Shown piece after piece: positions 1 to 7,075 of a DNA stretch of 13,830 nucleotides. Source of the stretch: an uncultured Lachnospiraceae bacterium (GTDB lineage Bacteria; Bacillota; Clostridia; Lachnospirales; Lachnospiraceae); the NCBI GenBank assembly GCA_902496125.1, contig CABUZU010000049.1, positions 1 to 13,830 of the forward strand, given 5' to 3'. Both the position numbers and the translations under genes were made by a program. The notes beneath the pieces were generated by a model. The model saw only the letters and a list, made by a program, of their open reading frames with translations, searched no databases and had not been told where the DNA came from. Numbering within the stretch: position 1 is the stretch's first letter; each line of letters opens with the position of its first letter.

Positions 1-215
1 AAGTAAAAACGGGTGAAACCGTAGTAACTTCTAATATTAGTACGAAGTATCTTGGAGGAATCTTAATTGGATATATTGATAAAGTAGAAGTAGATTCTAA
101 TAATATGTCTCAATCTGGTACATTAGTTCCTGCTGTGGATTTTGAACACTTAGATACGGTGTTAGTCATTACCACATTAAAAGACACAGGAAAAGATATC
201 GAATCAAAGAACTAA
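1..215 (+). CDS. mreC: Rod shape-determining protein MreC, C-terminal part (5' truncated by window edge)
   Basis: The reading frame enters at base 3 and stops at TAA 213-215, giving about 70 C-terminal residues. They contain GETVVTSNIS, GILIGYI and a final stretch with VPAVDFEHLDTVLVIT. This matches the last beta-barrel of MreC, where a 'GD-VVTSG', 'G--VG-V' and 'V-P--D---L--V-V' series is typical. MreC is a membrane-anchored extracellular scaffold that links MreB filaments to PBP2 and RodA in the Rod complex. The assignment is strengthened by mreD starting 17 bases downstream and PBP2 after that, the usual mreBCD-mrdA order. The N-terminal membrane anchor and coiled coil lie outside the window. 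After the conserved barrel there is only a short hydrophilic tail (KDTGKDIESKN). Confidence 0.88.
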   Translation, partial: VKTGETVVTSNISTKYLGGILIGYIDKVEVDSNNMSQSGTLVPAVDFEHLDTVLVITTLKDTGKDIESKN

Positions 216-232
216 TGTAGGAGGTGAATGGG

Positions 233-751
233 ATGAAACGATATGGCTCAATGTTTTGCTTTATCCTTTTAATGTTTTATATACAGAATAATTTTTTTAA
301 TGAATTTTCTATTTTAAAAATTACTCCGAATCTTTTAATTTTATCCATTATGGGATTTGGACTTTGTTGGGGAAAACGAGCAGGACTTGTAGCAGGACTA
401 ATGGAAGGGCTGATGATGGATATGGTATATGCTTCTAATATTGGGTATTATACACTTCCATATATGTACTTAGGCGTAATGAATGGGATGTTTCATAGGT
501 CCTATAACTATGATAACTTTATTGTACCTTCAGCACTTACTGCTGGTAGTGATTTTTTAATGGGAGTTTATATATTTGTTTTTAGTTTTGCACTTCGCAA
601 TCGTTTAAATTTTCCATTTTATTTAAAAAATATTATCATACCAGAAGCACTTTGTACGGTTATTTTCTCATTAGTATTATTTAGATTACAAGTAATATTA
701 ATTGAGAAAGTTTCGGTATGGGATAAGGAGAGAGGTCAAGAAATTGATTAG
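233..751 (+). CDS. mreD: Rod shape-determining membrane protein MreD
   Basis: A 172-residue, almost wholly hydrophobic protein with about five membrane segments. Visible segments lie near residues 5-22, 31-65 (a long double segment), 72-85, 100-125 and 135-158, and the C-terminal tail is short and charged. MreD is the small integral membrane partner of MreC and PBP2 in the elongation machinery. Families of about 160-175 residues are normal, but primary sequence conservation is low, so the call rests mostly on topology and on position between mreC and PBP2. The ATG at 233 is preferred because AGGAGG at 219-224 lies 8 bases upstream; a GTG at 224 in the same frame overlaps that site. The 3' end overlaps the proposed PBP2 start by 8 bases, which suggests translational coupling. 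Confidence 0.87.
   Translation: MKRYGSMFCFILLMFYIQNNFFNEFSILKITPNLLILSIMGFGLCWGKRAGLVAGLMEGLMMDMVYASNIGYYTLPYMYLGVMNGMFHRSYNYDNFIVPSALTAGSDFLMGVYIFVFSFALRNRLNFPFYLKNIIIPEALCTVIFSLVLFRLQVILIEKVSVWDKERGQEID
732..746 (+). promoter_or_regulatory. Ribosome binding site and TTG start deciding the PBP2 N-terminus
   Basis: GAGAGG-type site ending at 735, 8 bases before TTG 744, inside the last codons of mreD. No ATG in this frame occurs before 777, and no comparable site precedes 777 at a good distance (AGCAGG ends only 6 bases upstream and is a weaker match). The rare TTG start together with the overlap suggests coupling to MreD translation. This is a reading of spacing only. Confidence 0.5.
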
Positions 752-3617
752 AGATTTTTTTGAATCAGCAGGTTTTATGCTAAAAAAGATTTTTACATCT
801 CGTATATTAGTTGTTAGTATTTTATTAGTGGCAATGTTTGTTGCATTAATCAATCGTTTGTTTTATCTACAAGTTATACAAGGTGATAGTTATCAAGAAA
901 GTTATACCGAAAAGACAACGGTAACTGTTGATACAGATTATACGAGAGGTGAAATTTATGACCGAAATGGCAAGGTACTTGCCTATAATAAACTTGCTTA
1001 TAATGTTGAGTTAATTGATAAAGGTGATTATAACGCTTATGAAAGAAATCTTATGATTAAGCGTTTAGTAGAAATTCTAGATTCTCATGGTGAGACCGTT
1101 AACTCGGTGTTATCAATTGACCTTGATGATAGTGGAGAGTATGTATTTACAACAACGACGGAATCAGGATTGGTCCGTTTTTTAAAAGATATCTATGGTG
1201 ATGATGATTACAACGCTAATGAGAAAGATGGTAAAACTGCAAGTGATTATACAGCAAAAGAAGTCATTGATACGTTAACCGAACGTTATGGTATCGGTTA
1301 TAAAGATAAGTATAAAAAAGAAACCTATGAGGTTTCTGATGAGATGAAGCTTAAGATGATTAATATTCGATATGGACTAGCATTAAATCGTTATAAAAAA
1401 TATATGCCTACATCGATTGCCATTGATGTTTCTGATGAAACCGTATCTGATATTATGGAACACCAATATGATTTACTTGGTGTATCAATTGAGCAACAGC
1501 CAGTAAGAAAATATAAGGATGCCAAGTATTATTCACATATTATTGGTTATACAGGAACGGTATCCCAAGAAGAATTAAAGACGCTTAAAGAAAAAGATAG
1601 TACCTATTCATCCTCTGATGTTGTAGGTAAGTCTGGTATTGAATATTCAATGGAGAGTACGTTAAAGGGAACAAAGGGAAGTAAAACCATTAATATTGAT
1701 CGATTAGGTACTTTAGTTGAGGTTTTAGATGAGAAGCAATCAAAGGCTGGAAATGACGTTTATTTGACAATTGATGCTGACCTTACAAAGGCTACTTATG
1801 CAATTTTAGAGCAGCATTTAGCAGGTATTTTAGTTTCTAAAATTATTATGGGAAACTTTGAAGTAAAGGAAAATACCGTAGCTTCTCAAATTAAAATTCC
1901 AGTAAAAGATGTATATTTCCAATTAATCAATAATAATGTATTGTCAATGGCTCATTTTAATTCAGATGAAGCAACGGATATTGAAAAGGGAATTTATAGT
2001 AAGTTTAAATCACGTAGGACAGAGGCAATTAAAAGAATACGTGAAATTCTTTTAAATGAAGCAGATAAGAGTAATGATTCTTATAGTGAAGAAGAACAAG
2101 GCTATATTAGTTATACCTATCAGATGTTAAAGAATGAAGGGATTTTATTAACCGATAAAATCGATACATCTGACCGTACTTATAAAAATTGGGAAAATGA
2201 TAGTATTAGTTTCCACGATTTCTTAGTTTATGCACTGAGTAATTCATGGGTAGATGTTACCAAATTAGATTTATCTAGTAAATATTCAAATACCGATGAA
2301 GCATTTGATAAGTTGATTACATTGATTGAAGATAATTTAAAGAATGATTCTGATTTTAATAAAGAAGTTTATAAATACTTAATTAAAAATGGTGAAGTTA
2401 CTGGTAGAGAATTGTGTTTAGCTTTATTTGACCAATCTGTTTTAGCTTATGATGAAAGTGAATACAACCGATTAAAGAGTAATGGTGAAGTCTATGCCTA
2501 CAATTTTATTAAGAAGAAGATTAGAAATATTGAATTAACACCAGCACAGATTGCGCTTGACCCTTGTTCTGGTTCAGTAGTAATCACTGATGTTAACAGT
2601 GGTGAAGTATTAGCACTTGTTTCTTATCCAAGCTATGACAATAATAAGATTACAACGGATAATTCCTATTTAAGAGAATTAAATATAGATTTATCTGCAC
2701 CATTATATAATCGTGCAACACAAACTAAGATTGCACCAGGTTCTATCTTTAAGATGATTACTGCATTTGCAGGTCTTGGAGAGGGAGTTATTAATACTGG
2801 GTCTACGATTACCGCAGCACCAAATGGTATATTTGATAAGTCAAATATACGAGTAAAATGTGCAATTTCACCATCAAGCCATGGTACGTTGAACATTCAA
2901 GGTGCATTAGAGAAATCTTGTAACTATTTCTTCTGTGAAGTTGGATATCGTTTGAGTCAAAATTCAAAAGGAAAATATAGCTCCGTATTAGGACTTAAGA
3001 CGATTCAAAAGTATTCAGAGATGTTTGGACTTGGAGAAAAAACAGGGATTCAGCTTTCAGAAGCTGCTCCTCATGTGACACAAAATGACCCCGTTCAATC
3101 TTCGATTGGTCAAGGTTCTCATGCGTATACAAATACACAGATGAATCGTTATTTATTAGCACTTGCTAGTCGAGGCGATGTTCAACAGTTAAATCTTGTA
3201 AAGAAAACAACAGATAGTGAAGGTAAAACGAAGAAAAAATATAAACAAAAGATTGTTAGAGAATTAGATTTTACTGATAGCCAGTGGAACACGGTTTGGG
3301 AAGGTATGTACGATGTAGTAAATAATAGTAGACAGTACAGAAGCTGGTTTAATGAAATTCCATCGGTAAAGGTTGCAGGAAAGACTGGTACAGCACAGGA
3401 GAATAAGAAGAGAGGTAACCATGCAAACTTTATTAGTTTTGCACCTTATGATAATCCTGAAGTTGCAATTTCCGTATCCATTCCTTATGGATATACTGCT
3501 GCGAACTCCGTATCAGTAGCAAAGGATGTATGGAAATACTATTTTACAGACCAAAAATTAGATGATATCTTAGACCAAGATGGTTCAAATATCGCAGGAA
3601 CAACATTGGATGATTAG
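744..3617 (+). CDS. mrdA: Penicillin-binding protein 2 (class B transpeptidase of the Rod complex), with large insertion
   Basis: Class B D,D-transpeptidase that cross-links peptidoglycan during side-wall growth together with RodA. From the TTG at 744 it has 957 residues. It has a short cytoplasmic tail, one membrane anchor near 21-40, a pedestal/dimerisation domain from about 45 to 340 (TRGEIYDRNGKVLAYN near the start), and a transpeptidase domain from about 605. All three catalytic motifs are present: S667-I-F-K670, S725-C-N727 and K880-T-G-T883. Typical PBP2 proteins are about 600-700 residues. The excess is an insert of roughly 250 residues between LTIDADL (341) and GSVVITDVNSGEVLAL (610), which are less than 20 residues apart in E. 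coli PBP2. TTG 744 is chosen because GAGG at 732-735 is 8 bases upstream. An in-frame TTG at 702 lies deep in mreD, and ATG 777 would also keep the anchor. SpoVD or FtsI-type PBPs are less likely given the mre/rodA context and the lack of a PASTA domain. Confidence 0.93.
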   Translation: MIRDFFESAGFMLKKIFTSRILVVSILLVAMFVALINRLFYLQVIQGDSYQESYTEKTTVTVDTDYTRGEIYDRNGKVLAYNKLAYNVELIDKGDYNAYERNLMIKRLVEILDSHGETVNSVLSIDLDDSGEYVFTTTTESGLVRFLKDIYGDDDYNANEKDGKTASDYTAKEVIDTLTERYGIGYKDKYKKETYEVSDEMKLKMINIRYGLALNRYKKYMPTSIAIDVSDETVSDIMEHQYDLLGVSIEQQPVRKYKDAKYYSHIIGYTGTVSQEELKTLKEKDSTYSSSDVVGKSGIEYSMESTLKGTKGSKTINIDRLGTLVEVLDEKQSKAGNDVYLTIDADLTKATYAILEQHLAGILVSKIIMGNFEVKENTVASQIKIPVKDVYFQLINNNVLSMAHFNSDEATDIEKGIYSKFKSRRTEAIKRIREILLNEADKSNDSYSEEEQGYISYTYQMLKNEGILLTDKIDTSDRTYKNWENDSISFHDFLVYALSNSWVDVTKLDLSSKYSNTDEAFDKLITLIEDNLKNDSDFNKEVYKYLIKNGEVTGRELCLALFDQSVLAYDESEYNRLKSNGEVYAYNFIKKKIRNIELTPAQIALDPCSGSVVITDVNSGEVLALVSYPSYDNNKITTDNSYLRELNIDLSAPLYNRATQTKIAPGSIFKMITAFAGLGEGVINTGSTITAAPNGIFDKSNIRVKCAISPSSHGTLNIQGALEKSCNYFFCEVGYRLSQNSKGKYSSVLGLKTIQKYSEMFGLGEKTGIQLSEAAPHVTQNDPVQSSIGQGSHAYTNTQMNRYLLALASRGDVQQLNLVKKTTDSEGKTKKKYKQKIVRELDFTDSQWNTVWEGMYDVVNNSRQYRSWFNEIPSVKVAGKTGTAQENKKRGNHANFISFAPYDNPEVAISVSIPYGYTAANSVSVAKDVWKYYFTDQKLDDILDQDGSNIAGTTLDD

Positions 3618-3638
3618 GCTAGGAGGCTAAATTCACAG

Positions 3639-4346
3639 ATGAAGCAGGCAGTTGTAATAAAGGGAAGTATGAGTAATAATATCTATGGCTTGACTGTAGT
3701 TTTAAATCCAGATGTTCCTTTTGATAAATTAAAAGAAAAAGTAGCTAGTAAATTTAAAGAGTCTTCGTCGTTTTTAAAGAATACACAGATGGCAGTTACA
3801 TTAACTGGCAGACAGTTAGAAGAGTGGCAAGAACAAGAATTATTAGATGTCATGATTGAAAATTCTAACATTGAAGTTTTATATCTTGTAGATTCAAATG
3901 AAGAGAAAGAAGCTCTTTATAAAGAGCGTGTCTTATTAGAACAAAAACTAGACGAGTTAAAAAATATAAAACCGCAAGAACAAGAGTCACCTAAAGAGGT
4001 GTTCTATAGAGGGACGCTTCGTTCTGGACAAGTTTTAGAATCCGATGGAAGTGTGGTAGTGATTGGAGATGTCAATCCAGGTGCTAGCATTATGGCAGGT
4101 GGCAACGTCATTGTACTTGGTACATTAAAAGGCGTTGCTAACGCTGGAATTTTAGGGAATCGTGAAGCTTTTGTAATTGCTTTAGAAATGGTTCCTACAC
4201 AAATTCGAATTGCAGACATTGTAGCTAGTTGTTCAAATGAGACATTAGAGTCTCATGCAGGGGTTCCACTTATGGCTTTTATGAAAAATGAAGACATTTG
4301 CATAGAACCTATATCAAAAAACTTAATTCAAAACATAAAAATATAA
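3639..4346 (+). CDS. minC: Septum site-determining protein MinC
   Basis: FtsZ polymerisation inhibitor that is brought to the membrane by MinD, blocking division near the poles. The 235 residues show an N-terminal MinC domain (about 1-100, beginning MKQAVVIKGSMSNNIYGL), a charged linker likely to be helical (about 87-112, rich in E, K and L), and the C-terminal beta-helix domain (about 122-220). The C domain contains R128-S-G-Q131, the motif at the MinD-binding surface, followed by the typical GDVNPGA and AGGNVIVLGTLKG stretches. Length is normal for the family. AGGAGG at 3621-3626 is 12 bases before the ATG, a little long. The gene follows PBP2 by 21 bases and precedes minD, so it belongs to the same operon. 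The end of the gene lies just upstream of a separate minD promoter. Confidence 0.96.
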   Translation: MKQAVVIKGSMSNNIYGLTVVLNPDVPFDKLKEKVASKFKESSSFLKNTQMAVTLTGRQLEEWQEQELLDVMIENSNIEVLYLVDSNEEKEALYKERVLLEQKLDELKNIKPQEQESPKEVFYRGTLRSGQVLESDGSVVVIGDVNPGASIMAGGNVIVLGTLKGVANAGILGNREAFVIALEMVPTQIRIADIVASCSNETLESHAGVPLMAFMKNEDICIEPISKNLIQNIKI

Positions 4347-4355
4347 CATAAAAGC

Positions 4356-4385
4356 ATGACACAAGTATTGTATTTATGTTATAAT
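4356..4385 (+). promoter_or_regulatory. Sigma-A promoter with extended -10, upstream of minD
   Basis: -35 ATGACA at 4356-4361 (5 of 6 to TTGACA), an 18-base spacer, and a perfect -10 TATAAT at 4380-4385 preceded by TGT (4377-4379), which is an extended -10. Expected transcription start is near 4391-4393, giving a leader of about 20 bases before the minD ATG at 4413. It lies in the short minC-minD gap and would drive minD, minE, rodA, mgsA and the following lipoprotein gene independently of the mre-PBP2-minC part. Confidence 0.75.
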
Positions 4386-4412
4386 CTCTTTATGAGAAAA
4401 GGGGGTAGCGTA

Positions 4413-5204
4413 ATGAGCGAAGTAATTGTTATTACATCCGGAAAAGGAGGCGTTGGTAAAACAACAACGACAGCCAATGTAGGAACGGGTTTAGCTATGT
4501 TGGGTAAAAAAGTAATTTTAGTAGACACTGATATTGGGTTAAGAAACCTAGATTTGATTTTGGGATTAGAAAATCGTATTGTATATACGTTAGTCGATGT
4601 AGTAGAAGGAAAATGTCGCTTAAAGCAAGCGTTAATAAAAGACAAAAGATTTGACAATTTATTTTTACTTCCTTGTGCACAGACAAGAGAAAAAACCGCT
4701 GTTTCTCCAGAACAGATGCTTGAACTTACCAACCAGCTTCGTGAAGAGTTTGATTATGTATTATTAGATTGTCCAGCGGGTATCGAACAGGGATTTAAAA
4801 ATGCAATTGCCGGAGCTGACCGCTCTTTAGTCGTTACAACCCCAGAAGTTTCCGCAATTCGTGATGCAGATCGAATTATTGGATTATTAGAAGCCAACGG
4901 TATTCGTAAAAATGAATTGGTTGTCAATCGTATTCGTATGGATTTAGTTAAAAAAGGTGAAATGTTGAGCATTAATGATGTGATTGATGTGTTAGCAATT
5001 CCTTTAATTGGAGCCGTTCCAGATGATGAGAATATCGTCATTTCTAGTAACCAAGGTGAACCGTTAGTTGGAAGTAATACGTTAGCTGGAACTGCATACA
5101 TGAATATTGCAAAACGAGTAGAAGGAACAGAAGTTCCTCTTATGAAATTAGAAGCAGAAACAGGTTTTTTTGCACGTCTAAAAGAATTTCTTTCAGGTAA
5201 ATAG
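4413..5204 (+). CDS. minD: Septum site-determining protein MinD (membrane-associated ATPase)
   Basis: ParA/MinD-family ATPase of 263 residues (268-270 in B. subtilis and E. coli). It dimerises on the membrane with ATP, recruits MinC, and is released by MinE-stimulated hydrolysis. The deviant Walker A is GKGGVGKTT, with signature lysine K11 and P-loop lysine K16. VDTDIGLRNLDLILGLEN (switch I) and YVLLDCPAGIEQGF (switch II/Walker B) follow. The C-terminal FFARLKEFLSGK is a membrane-targeting amphipathic helix. ATG 4413 is chosen because AGGGGG at 4400-4405 is 7 bases upstream and because the protein then begins MSEVIVITSGKGG as in the family. Earlier in-frame starts at 4356 (in the -35 box) and 4392 (at the likely transcription start) are poor. 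Stop is 11 bases before minE. Confidence 0.97.
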   Translation: MSEVIVITSGKGGVGKTTTTANVGTGLAMLGKKVILVDTDIGLRNLDLILGLENRIVYTLVDVVEGKCRLKQALIKDKRFDNLFLLPCAQTREKTAVSPEQMLELTNQLREEFDYVLLDCPAGIEQGFKNAIAGADRSLVVTTPEVSAIRDADRIIGLLEANGIRKNELVVNRIRMDLVKKGEMLSINDVIDVLAIPLIGAVPDDENIVISSNQGEPLVGSNTLAGTAYMNIAKRVEGTEVPLMKLEAETGFFARLKEFLSGK

Positions 5205-5215
5205 GAGAGAGCGAT

Positions 5216-5503
5216 ATGAATATTTTAGATTTGTTTAGACGAAAACAACCATCTGGAACAGTCGCAAAAGATAGATTACAATTACTATTGGTATCTGATC
5301 GAACAAGTTGTTCGCCTGAGATTATGCAGGCAATTCGAGACGATATCATAAAAGTGATATCCAAATATATGGATATTAATACAGACGAAATAGATATTCA
5401 AATTACAAATACAGATATTGATGGAAATAAGCAAACCGTACCTACTTTGTTTGCTAATATTCCGATTAAGGATATTAAAAAGGGAAATACTGGGAATAAT
5501 TAA
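5216..5503 (+). CDS. minE: Cell division topological specificity factor MinE
   Basis: A 95-residue protein that stimulates the MinD ATPase and so restricts MinCD to the poles. The N-terminal membrane-binding and MinD-contact region is clear: MNILDLFRRK, then TVAKDRLQLLLVSDR (about 15-29), the conserved contact helix/strand. The C-terminal topological specificity domain follows (SPEIMQAIRDDIIKVISKY, then beta strands with DIQITNTDIDG and TLFANIPI). The length is slightly above the 80-90 usual for the family. AGGAGA sits about 8 bases before the ATG. The gene lies 11 bases after minD and 3 bases before rodA. Having MinE rather than relying on DivIVA/MinJ is typical of many Clostridia but not of Bacillus. 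Confidence 0.95.
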   Translation: MNILDLFRRKQPSGTVAKDRLQLLLVSDRTSCSPEIMQAIRDDIIKVISKYMDINTDEIDIQITNTDIDGNKQTVPTLFANIPIKDIKKGNTGNN

Positions 5504-5506
5504 AGT

Positions 5507-6649
5507 ATGAATAGTATTTTTAATTTTAGAAATTACAAATTTCGATATTTTAATATTCGTCTGTTTATCTACATTGCGATTTTATCTGTAATGGGAATTT
5601 TAATTATCCAAAGTGCTACGATGAATACAGGAGAGAATACAGCATCAAAGCAGATTATGGGTGTTGCGATTGGTGCATTTTGTATGATTGTGTTATCGTT
5701 AGTAGATTATCATTGGATTATGAAAAACTTTGTATTTGTTTATATTGGAACTAATATTTTATTAGCATTGATTTATACACCACTTGGAACAGCAGCAGGA
5801 ACAGGAGCAAGACGTTGGATTGATGTAGGCGTTCAAATCCAGCCATCTGAACTTGGGAAAGTTGGGATTTTAATGTTTTTTGCGATGTTTTTTGAACTAA
5901 TACAAGATAAGATTAGTTCATTATCCACGGTTGCGTTAACAGCAGTATTATTTGGAATACCATTTTTACTAATTTGTAAAGAACCAGATTTATCGTCTTC
6001 ATTGGTATTGACGTTTATTTTCTTAGTAATGATTTATACTGCGAAACTAAGCTATAAATGGGTATTAGGTGCCTTAGCAGTTGCGGTTCCAGCAATTTTA
6101 ATTTTCTTTCATTTTTTGGAAACTGGCTTCTTTAATGGAGTATTAGAGCAGTATCAGATTAATAGAATTCTTTCTTTTAAGAATCCTAGTTTATATAGTG
6201 ATTTAGCCACGCAACAAGAAAACTCTGTTATGGCTATAGGTTCCGGTCAAGTTCATGGTAAGGGATTATTTAATCAGGGCATGGACTCTGTTAAAAACAG
6301 TAATTTCCTAATGGAACAAGATACCGACTTTATCTTTGCCGTTGTTGGTGAAGAACTAGGATTTATTGGAAGTTGCCTAATTCTTATTATTCTATGTTTA
6401 GTTGTATTAGAATGTATTGTAATGGCAGTAAGAGCAAGAGATTTATCTGGTAGATTAATTTGCATTGGCATGGCAGCATTAATATCTTTCCAAAGCTTTG
6501 TCAATGTAGGTGTTGCGACATTTTTATTACCTAATACGGGACTTCCCCTCCCATTCATAAGTGCCGGATTAAGCTCGCTTGTCAGCGTGTTTATGGGCAT
6601 GGGGGTAGTATTTAATGTAGGAATGCAACGAAGGACGGAAATACTTTAG
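5507..6649 (+). CDS. rodA: RodA, SEDS-family peptidoglycan glycosyltransferase
   Basis: Polytopic SEDS (shape, elongation, division, sporulation) protein of 380 residues with about ten membrane segments. It polymerises lipid II in partnership with the class B PBP encoded upstream. Family landmarks are GTGARRWIDVGVQIQPSELG (about 96-115), KEPDLSSSLV, and the loop DTDFIFAVVGEELGF, whose aspartate D274 corresponds to the essential acidic residue of SEDS enzymes. The C-terminal signature reads LPLPFISAGLSSLV, where LPFxSYGGSS is usual; A353 and L355 deviate. RodA rather than FtsW or SpoVE is chosen from the operon with mreCD, PBP2 and minCDE. ATG 5507 begins 3 bases after the minE stop with only a weak upstream site (GGGAA near 5493), so translation probably depends on coupling to minE. 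Confidence 0.93.
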   Translation: MNSIFNFRNYKFRYFNIRLFIYIAILSVMGILIIQSATMNTGENTASKQIMGVAIGAFCMIVLSLVDYHWIMKNFVFVYIGTNILLALIYTPLGTAAGTGARRWIDVGVQIQPSELGKVGILMFFAMFFELIQDKISSLSTVALTAVLFGIPFLLICKEPDLSSSLVLTFIFLVMIYTAKLSYKWVLGALAVAVPAILIFFHFLETGFFNGVLEQYQINRILSFKNPSLYSDLATQQENSVMAIGSGQVHGKGLFNQGMDSVKNSNFLMEQDTDFIFAVVGEELGFIGSCLILIILCLVVLECIVMAVRARDLSGRLICIGMAALISFQSFVNVGVATFLLPNTGLPLPFISAGLSSLVSVFMGMGVVFNVGMQRRTEIL

Positions 6650-6679
6650 GTGTTTTTGAAAATGTAAGGAGGGTTATAT

Positions 6680-7075
6680 ATGAATATCGGTTTGATTGCA
6701 CACGATTCAAAGAAAAAACTTATGCAGAATTTTTGTATTGCTTATAGAGGAATCTTAAGCAAAAACGAATTATATGCAACAGGGACAACAGGAAGATTAA
6801 TTGAGGATGTAACCAATTTAAATGTTCATAAATTTTTAGATGGACATTTAGGAGGAGAACAACAACTATCGGCTCATATTGAGCAGAATATGATAGACTT
6901 AGTGATTTTTTTAAGAGATCCATTATCACCCAAGGTACATGAACCCAATGTTAATAATGTAGTTAAAATCTGTGATATGCATAATATTCCATTAGCTACA
7001 AATTTAGCTACTGCTGAACTTGCAATTAAAGCATTAGAGCATGGCGATTTAGAGTGGAGAGATGCTTATAAATAA
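6680..7075 (+). CDS. mgsA: Methylglyoxal synthase homologue with altered catalytic residues
   Basis: A 131-residue member of the MgsA family (137 in B. subtilis, 152 in E. coli), which converts dihydroxyacetone phosphate to methylglyoxal plus phosphate in the cytoplasm. Recognised by IGLIAHDSKKK (H8 matches E. coli His19), YATGTTGRLIE (phosphate site, T34-G-T-T37), GGEQQ, VIFLRDPLSP (D80 matches Asp91), HEP (H87 matches His98) and IPLATNLATAEL. Two residues held to be catalytic in the E. coli enzyme are changed: Asp71 is E60 (GGEQQ for GGDQQ) and Asp101 is N90 (HEPNV for H-D/E-PDV). The phosphate-loop serine (E. coli Ser65) is D54. Activity is therefore doubtful, although the fold is clearly kept. 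A strong site AAGGAGGG (6666-6673) is 6 bases before ATG 6680. The last 14 bases overlap the next gene. Terminal place in the rodA operon is common in Clostridia. Confidence 0.9.
   Translation: MNIGLIAHDSKKKLMQNFCIAYRGILSKNELYATGTTGRLIEDVTNLNVHKFLDGHLGGEQQLSAHIEQNMIDLVIFLRDPLSPKVHEPNVNNVVKICDMHNIPLATNLATAELAIKALEHGDLEWRDAYK

Noticed and set aside
224..232. GTG 224 as mreD start
   Set aside because: It overlaps the AGGAGG that correctly serves ATG 233.
702..743. Longer PBP2 N-terminus from TTG 702
   Set aside because: No Shine-Dalgarno at a usable distance, and it would overlap mreD by 50 bases; TTG 744 has a better site.
2666..2896. Minus-strand open frames inside PBP2, minC, minD, rodA, mgsA, the HlyD-like gene and sepF (this one and several of 62-117 residues)
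   Set aside because: They lie antisense to clear protein families, have no ribosome binding site or recognisable protein pattern, and are explained by codon bias of the real genes.
4356..4412. Longer MinD N-terminus from ATG 4356 or 4392
   Set aside because: 4356 falls in the -35 box and 4392 at the likely transcription start; the extra residues are not MinD-like, and ATG 4413 has AGGGGG 7 bases upstream.
7005..7075. Overlap of mgsA and the lipoprotein gene as evidence of a frameshift or fusion
   Set aside because: Both frames are intact, the MgsA end matches family length, and the second frame begins with a proper lipoprotein signal.
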